Source: an uncultured Bacilli bacterium
Lineage (GTDB): Bacteria > Bacillota_I > Bacilli_A > RF39 > UBA660
Reading direction: 5' to 3'
Assembly: GCA_944363685.1 (NCBI GenBank)
Contig: CALVUV010000071.1
Location: forward strand, 1-7,018
DNA: 7,018 nucleotides
Positions 1 to 5,735 of this stretch are shown piece by piece. Both the position numbers and the translations under genes were made by a program. Within the stretch, counting starts at the first letter, position 1; every line of letters begins with the position of its first letter. The notes below the pieces were generated by a model. It was not told the DNA's origin. It did no database searches and was given only the letters and a program-made list of their open reading frames with translations.

Positions 1-107
1 ACTTTCTTATATTTACTATATCTTGTTCTTAAATAGATATCTGCAACAAGAGTTATAAGAAAAGCAATTATAACAAGACCATATCCAAAATACATATAAT
101 AAAACAT
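1..107 (-). CDS. Probable YugP-type membrane zinc metallopeptidase, N-terminal fragment
   Basis: A reading frame opens at ATG 107-105 and runs off the window edge after 35 codons with no stop. It begins MFYYMYFGYGLVII and continues through a single hydrophobic helix (about residues 4-23) to a polar, tyrosine- and lysine-rich stretch ending RTRYSKYKK. A tyrosine/glycine-rich N-terminus, one membrane helix and then an R/K-x-x-[YF]-x-K-Y segment is the start I associate with the YugP family (Zn_peptidase_2), membrane proteins with a cytosolic-side HEXXH zinc protease domain. The catalytic motif would lie outside the window, so the name rests on the N-terminus alone. The start is well supported: AGGAGG at 119-114 lies 6 nt upstream. 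The gene follows cysS by only 10 nt and has no promoter of its own, so it should be cotranscribed with cysS. It could instead be another small single-pass membrane protein. Confidence 0.55.
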   Translation of the reverse strand, partial: MFYYMYFGYGLVIIAFLITLVADIYLRTRYSKYKK

Positions 108-113
108 TTAAAA

Positions 114-119
114 CCTCCT
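114..119 (-). promoter_or_regulatory. Shine-Dalgarno site overlapping the cysS stop codon
   Basis: AGGAGG on the minus strand at 119-114 begins inside the TAG stop codon of cysS (120-118) and sits 6 nt before the ATG of the next gene. The overlap suggests that ribosomes terminating on cysS lie over the ribosome binding site of the downstream gene, a normal arrangement for translational coupling. It fixes the start of the truncated gene at 107. Confidence 0.8.
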
Positions 120-1500
120 ATATTTTTTCTATAGTAGTACCTTCTCTACTATCTATTAATCTAAAACCAATACTTTCTAAATAATCACGAATCCTATCAG
201 CTTCATTATAATCTTTATTTTGTTTAGCAACATTTCTCTTTTCTATTAAACTTTTTATCTCATCATCAATATCTATTATATCATTTTTTAGTAAATCTAA
301 ACTTAAAACTTTATCAAATTCCCTAATTAAATATTCCTTAGTCTTATTACTAGTATCAAGTTTCAATACTTCATAAAGAACTGTTAAAGCCATCGCTGTA
401 TTCATATCAAGAGATAAAGCTTCTTTAAACTTATCTAAATATGTCTTAACTATCTTCTCATCAAGTTCTCCTTCATCTTTAAGTAAAGATACTCTATTCT
501 TAAGTTTCTTATAAGCATTCTCTGCTTGTCCTAAAGCTTCATAAGTAAAAAGTAATGGTTTACGATAATGAGACTCTAAACACATATAACGATAACTTAA
601 AGGATTATAACCTTCTTTTTCTAAAGTACTAACAGTAAGTATATCTCCTTTAGATTTACTCATCTTACCACTTTTATCATTTAAATGTTCTCCATGTACC
701 CAATAATTACACCATTTATGACCTAAATAAGCCTCACTCTGAGCAATCTCATTAGTATGATGTGGAAAGATATTATCAACACCACCACAGTGAATATCAA
801 GTTGTTCTCCTAAATTTTTAATAGCAATACATGAACACTCTATATGCCAACCAGGATAACCAACTCCAAAAGGACTATCCCATTTTAACTCTTGTGAATC
901 AAACTTAGACTTAGTAAACCATAAAACAAAGTCAGCTTGATTTTTCTTATTACTATCAAACTCCACACCTTCACGTACCCCCACTACCATATCATCAATT
1001 TTATGATTAGTTAGAATATAGTAATCACTAAGTTTAGATGTATCAAAATAAACATTACCCCCTGCTTTATAAGCATAACCTTCATCAAGTAGTTTTTCTA
1101 TCATATTTATATAAGAATCTATATTACTAGTAGCAGGACTAACAATACTAGGCCACTTAATATTAAGTTTCTCTGTATCTTTTTTAAACTCAACAGTGTA
1201 AAACTCAGCAATATCTAATACTGATTTATGTTCTCTCTTCGCACTTTTAAGCATTTTATCATCACCACTATCAGAATCACTTGACAAATGTCCAACATCA
1301 GTAATATTCATACAACGTTTAACATTATAACCTAACATATTTAAAGTTTTCTCTAATATATCTTCCATTATATAAGTCCTTAAATTACCAATATGAGCAT
1401 AATGATAAACAGTAGGACCACAAGTATACATTTTAACTTCATTTTTATCTATTGGTACAAACTCTTCTACACTTCTTGTAAGAGTATTATATAACTTCAT
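118..1500 (-). CDS. cysS: Cysteinyl-tRNA synthetase
   Basis: This cytosolic class I aminoacyl-tRNA synthetase joins cysteine to tRNA-Cys using ATP. At 460 residues it has the usual family length. The sequence shows TCGPTVY at 26-32 with zinc ligand C27, the HIGN ATP-binding signature at 36-39, GWHIECS at 217-223 with zinc ligand C222, DIHCGG at 236-240, FPHHTNE at 245-251 with the expected ligands H247 and E251, and KMSKS at 279-283. The C-terminal half (about 320-460) is the helical anticodon-recognition region, including EADRIRDYLESIGF. All expected catalytic and zinc residues are present, so the enzyme should be active. The start ATG has AGAGGTGA just upstream, about 5 nt away at its core. 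The gene has its own extended -10 promoter about 27 bp upstream, directly behind the terminator of the 708-aa gene. A probable membrane peptidase gene follows 10 nt after the TAG stop. Confidence 0.98.
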   Translation of the reverse strand: MKLYNTLTRSVEEFVPIDKNEVKMYTCGPTVYHYAHIGNLRTYIMEDILEKTLNMLGYNVKRCMNITDVGHLSSDSDSGDDKMLKSAKREHKSVLDIAEFYTVEFKKDTEKLNIKWPSIVSPATSNIDSYINMIEKLLDEGYAYKAGGNVYFDTSKLSDYYILTNHKIDDMVVGVREGVEFDSNKKNQADFVLWFTKSKFDSQELKWDSPFGVGYPGWHIECSCIAIKNLGEQLDIHCGGVDNIFPHHTNEIAQSEAYLGHKWCNYWVHGEHLNDKSGKMSKSKGDILTVSTLEKEGYNPLSYRYMCLESHYRKPLLFTYEALGQAENAYKKLKNRVSLLKDEGELDEKIVKTYLDKFKEALSLDMNTAMALTVLYEVLKLDTSNKTKEYLIREFDKVLSLDLLKNDIIDIDDEIKSLIEKRNVAKQNKDYNEADRIRDYLESIGFRLIDSREGTTIEKI

Positions 1501-1526
1501 AACGTCACCTCTTTCTAATTGTCTAT

Positions 1527-1535
1527 ATTATATCA
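1527..1535 (-). promoter_or_regulatory. Extended -10 promoter of cysS
   Basis: Read on the minus strand, TGATATAAT matches the extended -10 consensus TGnTATAAT, with the TATAAT hexamer at 1532-1527. Seventeen nt upstream is only a weak -35 (TTTTCT), which the extended -10 would compensate for. The start of transcription should fall near 1520, giving a leader of about 20 nt that still contains the cysS ribosome binding site. The identical 9-mer in the same setting occurs upstream of the 708-aa gene. Confidence 0.65.
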
Positions 1536-1546
1536 TTAAAATATGT

Positions 1547-1582
1547 AAAAGAAAATAAGAGACTTACATTATAATCTCTTAT
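1547..1582 (-). terminator. Rho-independent terminator of the 708-aa gene
   Basis: On the minus strand, ATAAGAGA (1582-1575) pairs perfectly with TCTCTTAT (1562-1555). A G-U and an A-U pair extend the stem to 10 bp around an 8-nt loop. The tract TTTCTTTT follows at 1554-1547. The upstream arm lies within the last codons of the 708-aa gene (D K R L) and its TAA falls in the loop side. The stem is AU-rich and therefore modest in strength, but the near-identical second copy after another gene end supports it. Confidence 0.75.
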
Positions 1583-3695
1583 CATTATTATATGTATCTT
1601 CACTCATACTTAATTCGCTATTTTTAATAACTTCTCTACACTTATTATAATATTGTTGCATTTTTTGTCTTCGTGCTTTATATTCATCTTCAGAACATCC
1701 ACCACACCATCCATAATCAATTGATAACTTATCAACTAATGTAACAAAATTTTGAGCAGTATTATAATTAAGTTCTTTATTAGCAAATAATCTGTCAGTA
1801 AGTTCATAAATACTAGGAACATTTATTGTATTTTTACTATCACGAAAATGATTAAAATAATATCTTTCTTCAAATATTTCATTAATCATAGAAAAAGAAA
1901 CAACATCTAAATTATCATATAATTTTAACAAATAACTAAATCTATCCCAATGTTTTTTCTTTAAAGTAGGCCCATCAAATACTAATATAGGAACATCATA
2001 ATAAGCAGCCCACTTTTCTGTTAGTTCAAAAGTTTTTTTAGGATCTTTATAATAGGCATCAATAATATACATCATATAATCAAAACTTATATTATTACCA
2101 TCCAAATATCTTTTCTCTACAATCTCAGGATATTCAAAAGCATTAGGATGATTTCGATAAACAGTAGGCTTACCTAAAGTTTCAGCAGGAGCAAATTTCA
2201 ACTTTTCTAATTTCTCTTCCTTATCTCCAGAAGTATGACCATCTTTTTTAAAAGTCATTAAAAGTCTTCTTGATTCAATCTTAGAAAAACCAAGAAGTAA
2301 ATTAGGAAGACCAAAAGTATTTATACAATTCTCACCACACGAAAGAGAAATATTTTGATTATAATCATATTGATTTTTATTATTACTAAAAAGCTTAGGA
2401 TTATCTATTAATTCATTAATAAACTCTGACGGAGTTTTTAAAAGAGAATCATTCTCTTTCACATCTATATTATGATATGCAACAAAAAAATTAGGATTAT
2501 CTACCACAATAACAGGAATATTTTTAGTTACCTCTTTACCATTTTCATCTATATATGTATATTTTTTAAAACTAGTAGGCTTCATTTTTGAAGGATCTAG
2601 TAATACCTTATTTAATTTATATGCTTCAAACTCTTGAACCCACTCCAAAGCCTTCTTATAAATTTCATCAAAATTAATTTCAGATGAAAAGATACAATCT
2701 TTAACTATATTAATAATAGCTTCTTTATTTTTACTATTATTTATTAATTTTTCATATAATAATTCTATCTGCTTAGCTTCAACAGATGGTTCATAATTTT
2801 TTCTTCTACCCTCTTCAAAAAATGCCATTATATTTAGACTAGCTTTTACATTGCAAAAGCAAGAATTAAAAGCACGTTCAACACTTAAATCTTGATAACT
2901 TAAATTTGCTATATTTAGTTTTTTTACTACTCTATCAGAAACATCTTTATAAATACCTTCTTTATATTCTTTAAAATCATCAATAAAATAATATCCAGAT
3001 CCAAAATCAACACTCGGATTATCAAGACAAAACTCTATTAGTTCTTCATCATCAAAATTATCTAATATAGCCGTCTTTTGCAAGTTACCAAATCTTTCGA
3101 AATTATCGATTATATCCATAGCTTGCGGTACTAAAGCAAGTTTATCAAGGTTATCCATAAGTACCTTTTTATTATTTTCATCATTCAATTTAGAAATCTG
3201 TAAAATTAAAGGATAACAACTAGGATTTGATTTAATTACTTCTATATAAGGTAATAATTTTTCAAAGTTACCATCAATTATATTCAAATTATTTAGAATT
3301 ACTTCTTTTCCATAAACATCATATATTTTAGGATTTAACAAATCCTTATGTTGAGCACAACTCAAAGTTATTAAAATATCCATTTCTTCTTTGTTTTGAT
3401 TACAAGCATTCATAAAGTCATCACTTATATTAGAAAAAGATATTACATCTTTCAGAGACATAAGTTTTTCAAAATTATCATAATCATTTTTATATAAGTT
3501 TAATAAAAAATAAAAATGTTTTTCATCAATAACTTGTCCTGACAATAAAGTCAATAAACTAGCTTGTTCATCTAAAGATTTACCCTTAGTAGCTTTAAAA
3601 AAATTAGGTTTAAGCATAAAAGAATCACAGTAAATTCCTTTACTATTTACATATGATAAAAGACTTTTTCTTTTTTTCTTGTAAAATAATACCAT
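1569..3695 (-). CDS. Large protein of unknown function, 708 residues
   Basis: I do not recognise this protein. It has no signal peptide and no clear membrane helix; the N-terminus is basic (FYKKKRKS). Residues about 60-230 are leucine-rich and helical, with a loosely repeated pattern: DNFEKLMSLKDVI (73-85), GNFEKLLPYIEVI (142-154), DNLDKLALVPQAM (181-193), DNFERFGNLQ (197-206). This could be a degenerate helical repeat array. Residues 270-365 are also mostly helical. A distinct C-terminal part (about 375-610) looks alpha/beta: IPVIVVDNPNFFVAYHNID (393-411), CGENCINTFGLP (453-464), GFSKIESRRLLMTF (469-482), EIVEKRYLDG (524-533), FDYMMYIIDAYY (538-549) and YYDVPILVFD (565-574). The tail holds GWCGGC (662-667). 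The C-terminal pattern vaguely recalls uncharacterised domains in large gut Firmicutes proteins, but I cannot name one. ATG 3695 is preceded by AGATAGG about 9 nt away and by its own promoter. The gene is monocistronic. Confidence 0.9.
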   Translation of the reverse strand: MVLFYKKKRKSLLSYVNSKGIYCDSFMLKPNFFKATKGKSLDEQASLLTLLSGQVIDEKHFYFLLNLYKNDYDNFEKLMSLKDVISFSNISDDFMNACNQNKEEMDILITLSCAQHKDLLNPKIYDVYGKEVILNNLNIIDGNFEKLLPYIEVIKSNPSCYPLILQISKLNDENNKKVLMDNLDKLALVPQAMDIIDNFERFGNLQKTAILDNFDDEELIEFCLDNPSVDFGSGYYFIDDFKEYKEGIYKDVSDRVVKKLNIANLSYQDLSVERAFNSCFCNVKASLNIMAFFEEGRRKNYEPSVEAKQIELLYEKLINNSKNKEAIINIVKDCIFSSEINFDEIYKKALEWVQEFEAYKLNKVLLDPSKMKPTSFKKYTYIDENGKEVTKNIPVIVVDNPNFFVAYHNIDVKENDSLLKTPSEFINELIDNPKLFSNNKNQYDYNQNISLSCGENCINTFGLPNLLLGFSKIESRRLLMTFKKDGHTSGDKEEKLEKLKFAPAETLGKPTVYRNHPNAFEYPEIVEKRYLDGNNISFDYMMYIIDAYYKDPKKTFELTEKWAAYYDVPILVFDGPTLKKKHWDRFSYLLKLYDNLDVVSFSMINEIFEERYYFNHFRDSKNTINVPSIYELTDRLFANKELNYNTAQNFVTLVDKLSIDYGWCGGCSEDEYKARRQKMQQYYNKCREVIKNSELSMSEDTYNNDKRL

Positions 3696-3731
3696 ACTAT
3701 CAAACCTATCTTTCTTATTTATTATAAATGA

Positions 3732-3740
3732 ATTATATCA
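3732..3740 (-). promoter_or_regulatory. Extended -10 promoter of the 708-aa gene
   Basis: TGATATAAT on the minus strand is an exact TGnTATAAT extended -10 with the hexamer at 3737-3732, and the -35 at 17 nt upstream is weak (TTTTCT). Transcription would begin near 3725, about 30 nt before the ATG. A second TATAAT lies at 3726-3721 but has no TG extension and no -35, so the upstream one is preferred. The site immediately follows the terminator of the upstream operon. Confidence 0.65.
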
Positions 3741-3751
3741 TTAAAATATCT

Positions 3752-3785
3752 AAAAGAAAATAAGAGACTAAACAATAATCTCTTA
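3752..3785 (-). terminator. Rho-independent terminator of the cupin/paralogue operon
   Basis: TAAGAGA (3785-3779) pairs with TCTCTTA (3767-3761) on the minus strand. G-U, A-U and U-A pairs extend this to a 10-bp stem closed by a UUGUU loop. TTTTCTTTT follows at 3760-3752. It lies 50 nt after the stop codon of the 222-residue gene and separates that operon from the 708-aa gene. Confidence 0.8.
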
Positions 3786-3834
3786 CTATATTTATTTTAA
3801 ACTAACATGTACACATATTTATCTATATAGCCTT

Positions 3835-4503
3835 TTACTTTTTTTGTAAAACAATACTATTATCTTCATCAATAATTCTAAAGTATCCTTCTTTTCTTAT
3901 TTTTCTATTCAAAACCAAGTCAATTTCTTTACTTCTATTAGTATTTTTATTAATAATCTCTTTATGATACTCTGGAATATCACAAGGCATAGGACAATCT
4001 AAAACCATTTCAATGTCTTTTTTAGTAAAACTACGACCATAAACAGAAATTGAATCATCTATAGATTCATAATGTAAACTATAGATTTTAGAAAAATTAT
4101 TAGGATAAATTACAATACTACCACAATCAATAAAAATACGGGCTTTATCACTATCTTTATCATCAGTATAATCAATATTGTAATAAAAACTATCTTCTAA
4201 TGTTTCTTTAGCCAAACTATTAAATTTCTCTTCATCAGTTATTTTTAAAAGACCATCAGAACAATAATCTCCATTTTTACGATTAACAAAAGTTCCAATA
4301 AGCTCATTTCTTAATAAACTCAAAGGAAACATTCCTTTATAAATATAATTATAGCCAAGAGTATAACCGAAAACATCAAAAGACAAAGCAGAAAAACCTT
4401 TATCCAACTCCGAATATTCCTGTAATTTCTGCAAATTTTTCTCAATTCTCCTATATTCATCTCTTAAGCCAAATACTACTTCTCTTATTTTATAATTATC
4501 CAT
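3835..4503 (-). CDS. Unknown protein, downstream member of a paralogue pair, 222 residues
   Basis: The family is not one I recognise. The protein is soluble-looking, with no signal peptide or membrane helix. It starts with an amphipathic, charged helix (about 5-36) that may form a coiled coil, followed by mixed alpha/beta sequence. It is clearly paralogous to the gene just upstream. VVFGLRDEYRRIEKNL (9-24) matches VVLGLRSEYQRMESKL there, NGDYCSDGLLKI (77-88) matches NGNFISDKVLEI, YHKEII (179-184) matches YHRKLI, and both end FxII-E-x-VLQKK. This is an ancient duplication, since the middle of the proteins has drifted far. The start is odd: AAAGAGG directly abuts the ATG with no spacer. An in-frame TGA at 4512-4510 excludes a longer protein, no good start follows nearby, and the paralogue's N-terminus aligns with this one, so ATG 4503 stands. 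It is probably the last gene of the cupin operon, with a terminator behind it. Confidence 0.88.
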   Translation of the reverse strand: MDNYKIREVVFGLRDEYRRIEKNLQKLQEYSELDKGFSALSFDVFGYTLGYNYIYKGMFPLSLLRNELIGTFVNRKNGDYCSDGLLKITDEEKFNSLAKETLEDSFYYNIDYTDDKDSDKARIFIDCGSIVIYPNNFSKIYSLHYESIDDSISVYGRSFTKKDIEMVLDCPMPCDIPEYHKEIINKNTNRSKEIDLVLNRKIRKEGYFRIIDEDNSIVLQKK

Positions 4504-4554
4504 CCTCTTTCACTTTCTTTCTTTTTATCTTTCATATTTCACATAATTAAATCT

Positions 4555-4560
4555 ATTATA
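4555..4560 (-). promoter_or_regulatory. Possible internal promoter (-10 only)
   Basis: A perfect TATAAT hexamer sits at 4560-4555 on the minus strand, in the 64-bp gap before the 222-residue gene and just after the upstream stop codon. There is no convincing -35 at 16-18 nt and no TG extension, and such hexamers occur by chance in DNA this AT-rich. If real, it would let the second paralogue be expressed separately with a leader of about 45 nt. Confidence 0.3.
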
Positions 4561-4567
4561 AACAAGA

Positions 4568-5278
4568 TTATAAAGTTTTCTTCTTTTGCAAAACATATTT
4601 ATCACTTTCTTCTATAATATCAAAATTACAACTAGTAGTTAAACTTTGATTCATTACTACGTTAACATTTTTATCACAACTACTATCTATTAACTTTCTA
4701 TGATAACTAGGAAATGCACTTTTAGTCACTAAAACACCTAACAACCCATTAACATCATGTTCAGTTAAAATACCTTTTTCTTTTTTTATATTAATTTCAT
4801 CTTTATCTGCATAATAAGATAAAATTATCGTTTTTTTCATCTTTAAAATATTTTCTAAACAAACATGAATACTTCCAGAATAAATATTTATTTTAACTGC
4901 TTGATTTCTAAATGCTAAATCAGTACGCATTGTAGATAACTCAATATTACTACAAAATTCATCATCTAAAATATCTCTTGCAACCTCATTAAATTTATCA
5001 CTATTAATTATTTCTAAAACTTTATCAGAAATAAAATTCCCATTTTCCTTTTCTACATTAGATCCAAACAAAGTACTTGATATCATTCTGTTAGGGCTTT
5101 TATTCTTACTTGTAAAATCATAATTAATATTTCTATTATTAAGTGAAAAATGTAAATTATCATATTGACTATCAAGCCTTGCATATTTACTTAATTCTTG
5201 TAATTTACTTTCCATTCTCTGATATTCACTTCGTAGCCCTAAAACAACACTACTCATTTCATAAAAACTAGAATTCAT
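4568..5278 (-). CDS. Unknown protein, upstream member of a paralogue pair, 236 residues
   Basis: I do not recognise the family. Like its downstream neighbour, it begins with a charged amphipathic helix (about 6-36, VVLGLRSEYQRMESKL then ELSKYARLD). In the first 26 aligned residues 15 are identical between the two. Conserved blocks follow at 79-112 (NGNFISD, DKFNEVA, LDDEF, NI), 192-197 (YHRKLI) and 219-232 (FDII through VLQKK). The central region, about 37-75, is poorly conserved and may be the specificity-determining or merely tolerant part. No catalytic motif, signal peptide or membrane segment is visible. The start is excellent: AAGGAGG at 5290-5284 lies 5 nt before ATG 5278. The gap to the cupin gene is 35 bp and holds no terminator, so the two are probably cotranscribed. 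The preserved conserved blocks suggest that both paralogues are under selection. Confidence 0.9.
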   Translation of the reverse strand: MNSSFYEMSSVVLGLRSEYQRMESKLQELSKYARLDSQYDNLHFSLNNRNINYDFTSKNKSPNRMISSTLFGSNVEKENGNFISDKVLEIINSDKFNEVARDILDDEFCSNIELSTMRTDLAFRNQAVKINIYSGSIHVCLENILKMKKTIILSYYADKDEINIKKEKGILTEHDVNGLLGVLVTKSAFPSYHRKLIDSSCDKNVNVVMNQSLTTSCNFDIIEESDKYVLQKKKTL

Positions 5279-5313
5279 ATTTGCCTCCTTAAATATAATT
5301 TATATTTTATATA

Positions 5314-5658
5314 CTAATCAACATATTTATGTTGTTCACTAGTCCAAGCAGGTGTACAAGGAACAAGGGCTTCAAACTCTCCTTCAAAAGCATAACATTC
5401 ATTTTTATCAAGTAAAATTACATCACCGCTTTTAAACTTTATCTTTTTTTCCTTACCTTTAACTTCTAAAATACCACTACCAGACATGATGTAAAGTAGT
5501 TCTTTACAAGCAGTATTAGTTTGATAACCTGCTTTAGGACTTCTACCATTTATTTTAATAACAGCAACATTAATATCGACATCAGTCATAGGATAATCCA
5601 TACCAGAATACCCATCTCCGCTATAAAACTCTGCCTTTTCTTTACTTACATAAATCAT
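5314..5658 (-). CDS. Small cupin-domain protein
   Basis: The 114-residue protein is a single beta-barrel cupin in the cytoplasm. The core reads CKELLYIMSGSGILEVKG (51-68), then KSGDVILLDKNECYAF (76-91), matching the two conserved cupin strands pairs, and it closes with VPCTPAWTSEQHKYVD. The usual metal-binding residues are not evident. The HxH of motif 1 is replaced by polar residues around Q46-T49, only E53 is kept, and the motif 2 histidine is Y89. I recall a widespread small cupin subfamily with the same DINVAVIKINGR, CKELxY and CTPAW-xEQHK blocks, so this looks like a family trait rather than decay. Substrate and reaction are unknown; sugar or ligand binding is possible. Its promoter (TATAAT near 5691) and its RBS (AAGGAGA, 9 nt before the ATG) are strong. 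It heads the operon with the two paralogues. Confidence 0.9.
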   Translation of the reverse strand: MIYVSKEKAEFYSGDGYSGMDYPMTDVDINVAVIKINGRSPKAGYQTNTACKELLYIMSGSGILEVKGKEKKIKFKSGDVILLDKNECYAFEGEFEALVPCTPAWTSEQHKYVD

Positions 5659-5690
5659 AATAAATATCTCCTTTGTTTTTATTTACCCAT

Positions 5691-5696
5691 ATTATA
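5691..5696 (-). promoter_or_regulatory. -10 element of the cupin operon promoter
   Basis: TATAAT at 5696-5691 on the minus strand, preceded by AAGA, lies 33 bp before the cupin ATG. It predicts transcription from near 5684 and a leader of about 26 nt that contains AAGGAGA. No good -35 sits at 17 nt; the best match, TTGTAG, is 20 nt upstream, too far to be convincing. The gap shows no terminator for the upstream gene, so some read-through from it is likely. Confidence 0.5.
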
Positions 5697-5735
5697 TCTT
5701 ATAAATAGTGTTTTTTCTACAACATAATAAATTAA

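Larger units (their letters stand above)
1527..1582 (-). repeat. Terminator-promoter intergenic repeat, copy A
   Basis: This block is a near copy of 3732-3785. On the plus strand both share attatatcattaaaatat, then g or c, then taaaagaaaataagagact, a variable loop of similar composition, and taatctctta. Outside the hairpin loop there is one mismatch in about 40 bases. Reading in the direction of transcription, the unit is a terminator hairpin, its U-tract, then an extended -10 promoter. The two copies flank the 708-aa gene in direct orientation. Confidence 0.8.
3732..3785 (-). repeat. Terminator-promoter intergenic repeat, copy B
   Basis: This is the second copy of the unit at 1527-1582, in the same orientation. 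It carries the same taagaga/tctctta hairpin arms, the same broken U-tract and the same extended -10. The loop differs in sequence and is one base shorter. Here the hairpin lies about 50 bp beyond the stop codon of the upstream gene, whereas in copy A it begins inside the coding sequence. Confidence 0.8.

Noticed and set aside
1555..3785. The two 55-bp repeats as CRISPR repeats or transposon ends
   Set aside because: There are only two copies, over 2 kb apart, in direct orientation, with recognisable terminator and promoter parts. No cas or transposase gene is present.
3805..3817. Overlapping short palindromes acatgt and tgtaca in the gap after the 222-residue gene
   Set aside because: Six-base palindromes are common by chance and these lie downstream of a gene, not at a promoter.
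5291..5307. Perfect inverted repeat aaatata/tatattt between the cupin and the 236-residue gene
   Set aside because: The stem is only A-T pairs with a 3-nt loop, has no U-tract behind it and is expected by chance in such AT-rich DNA. It does not qualify as a terminator or a convincing operator.
5521..5727. A 68-codon plus-strand reading frame opposite the cupin gene
   Set aside because: It is antisense to most of the cupin 5' half and its promoter, has a low-complexity, isoleucine/tyrosine-rich product and no ribosome binding site. It is a shadow of the AT-rich coding strand.
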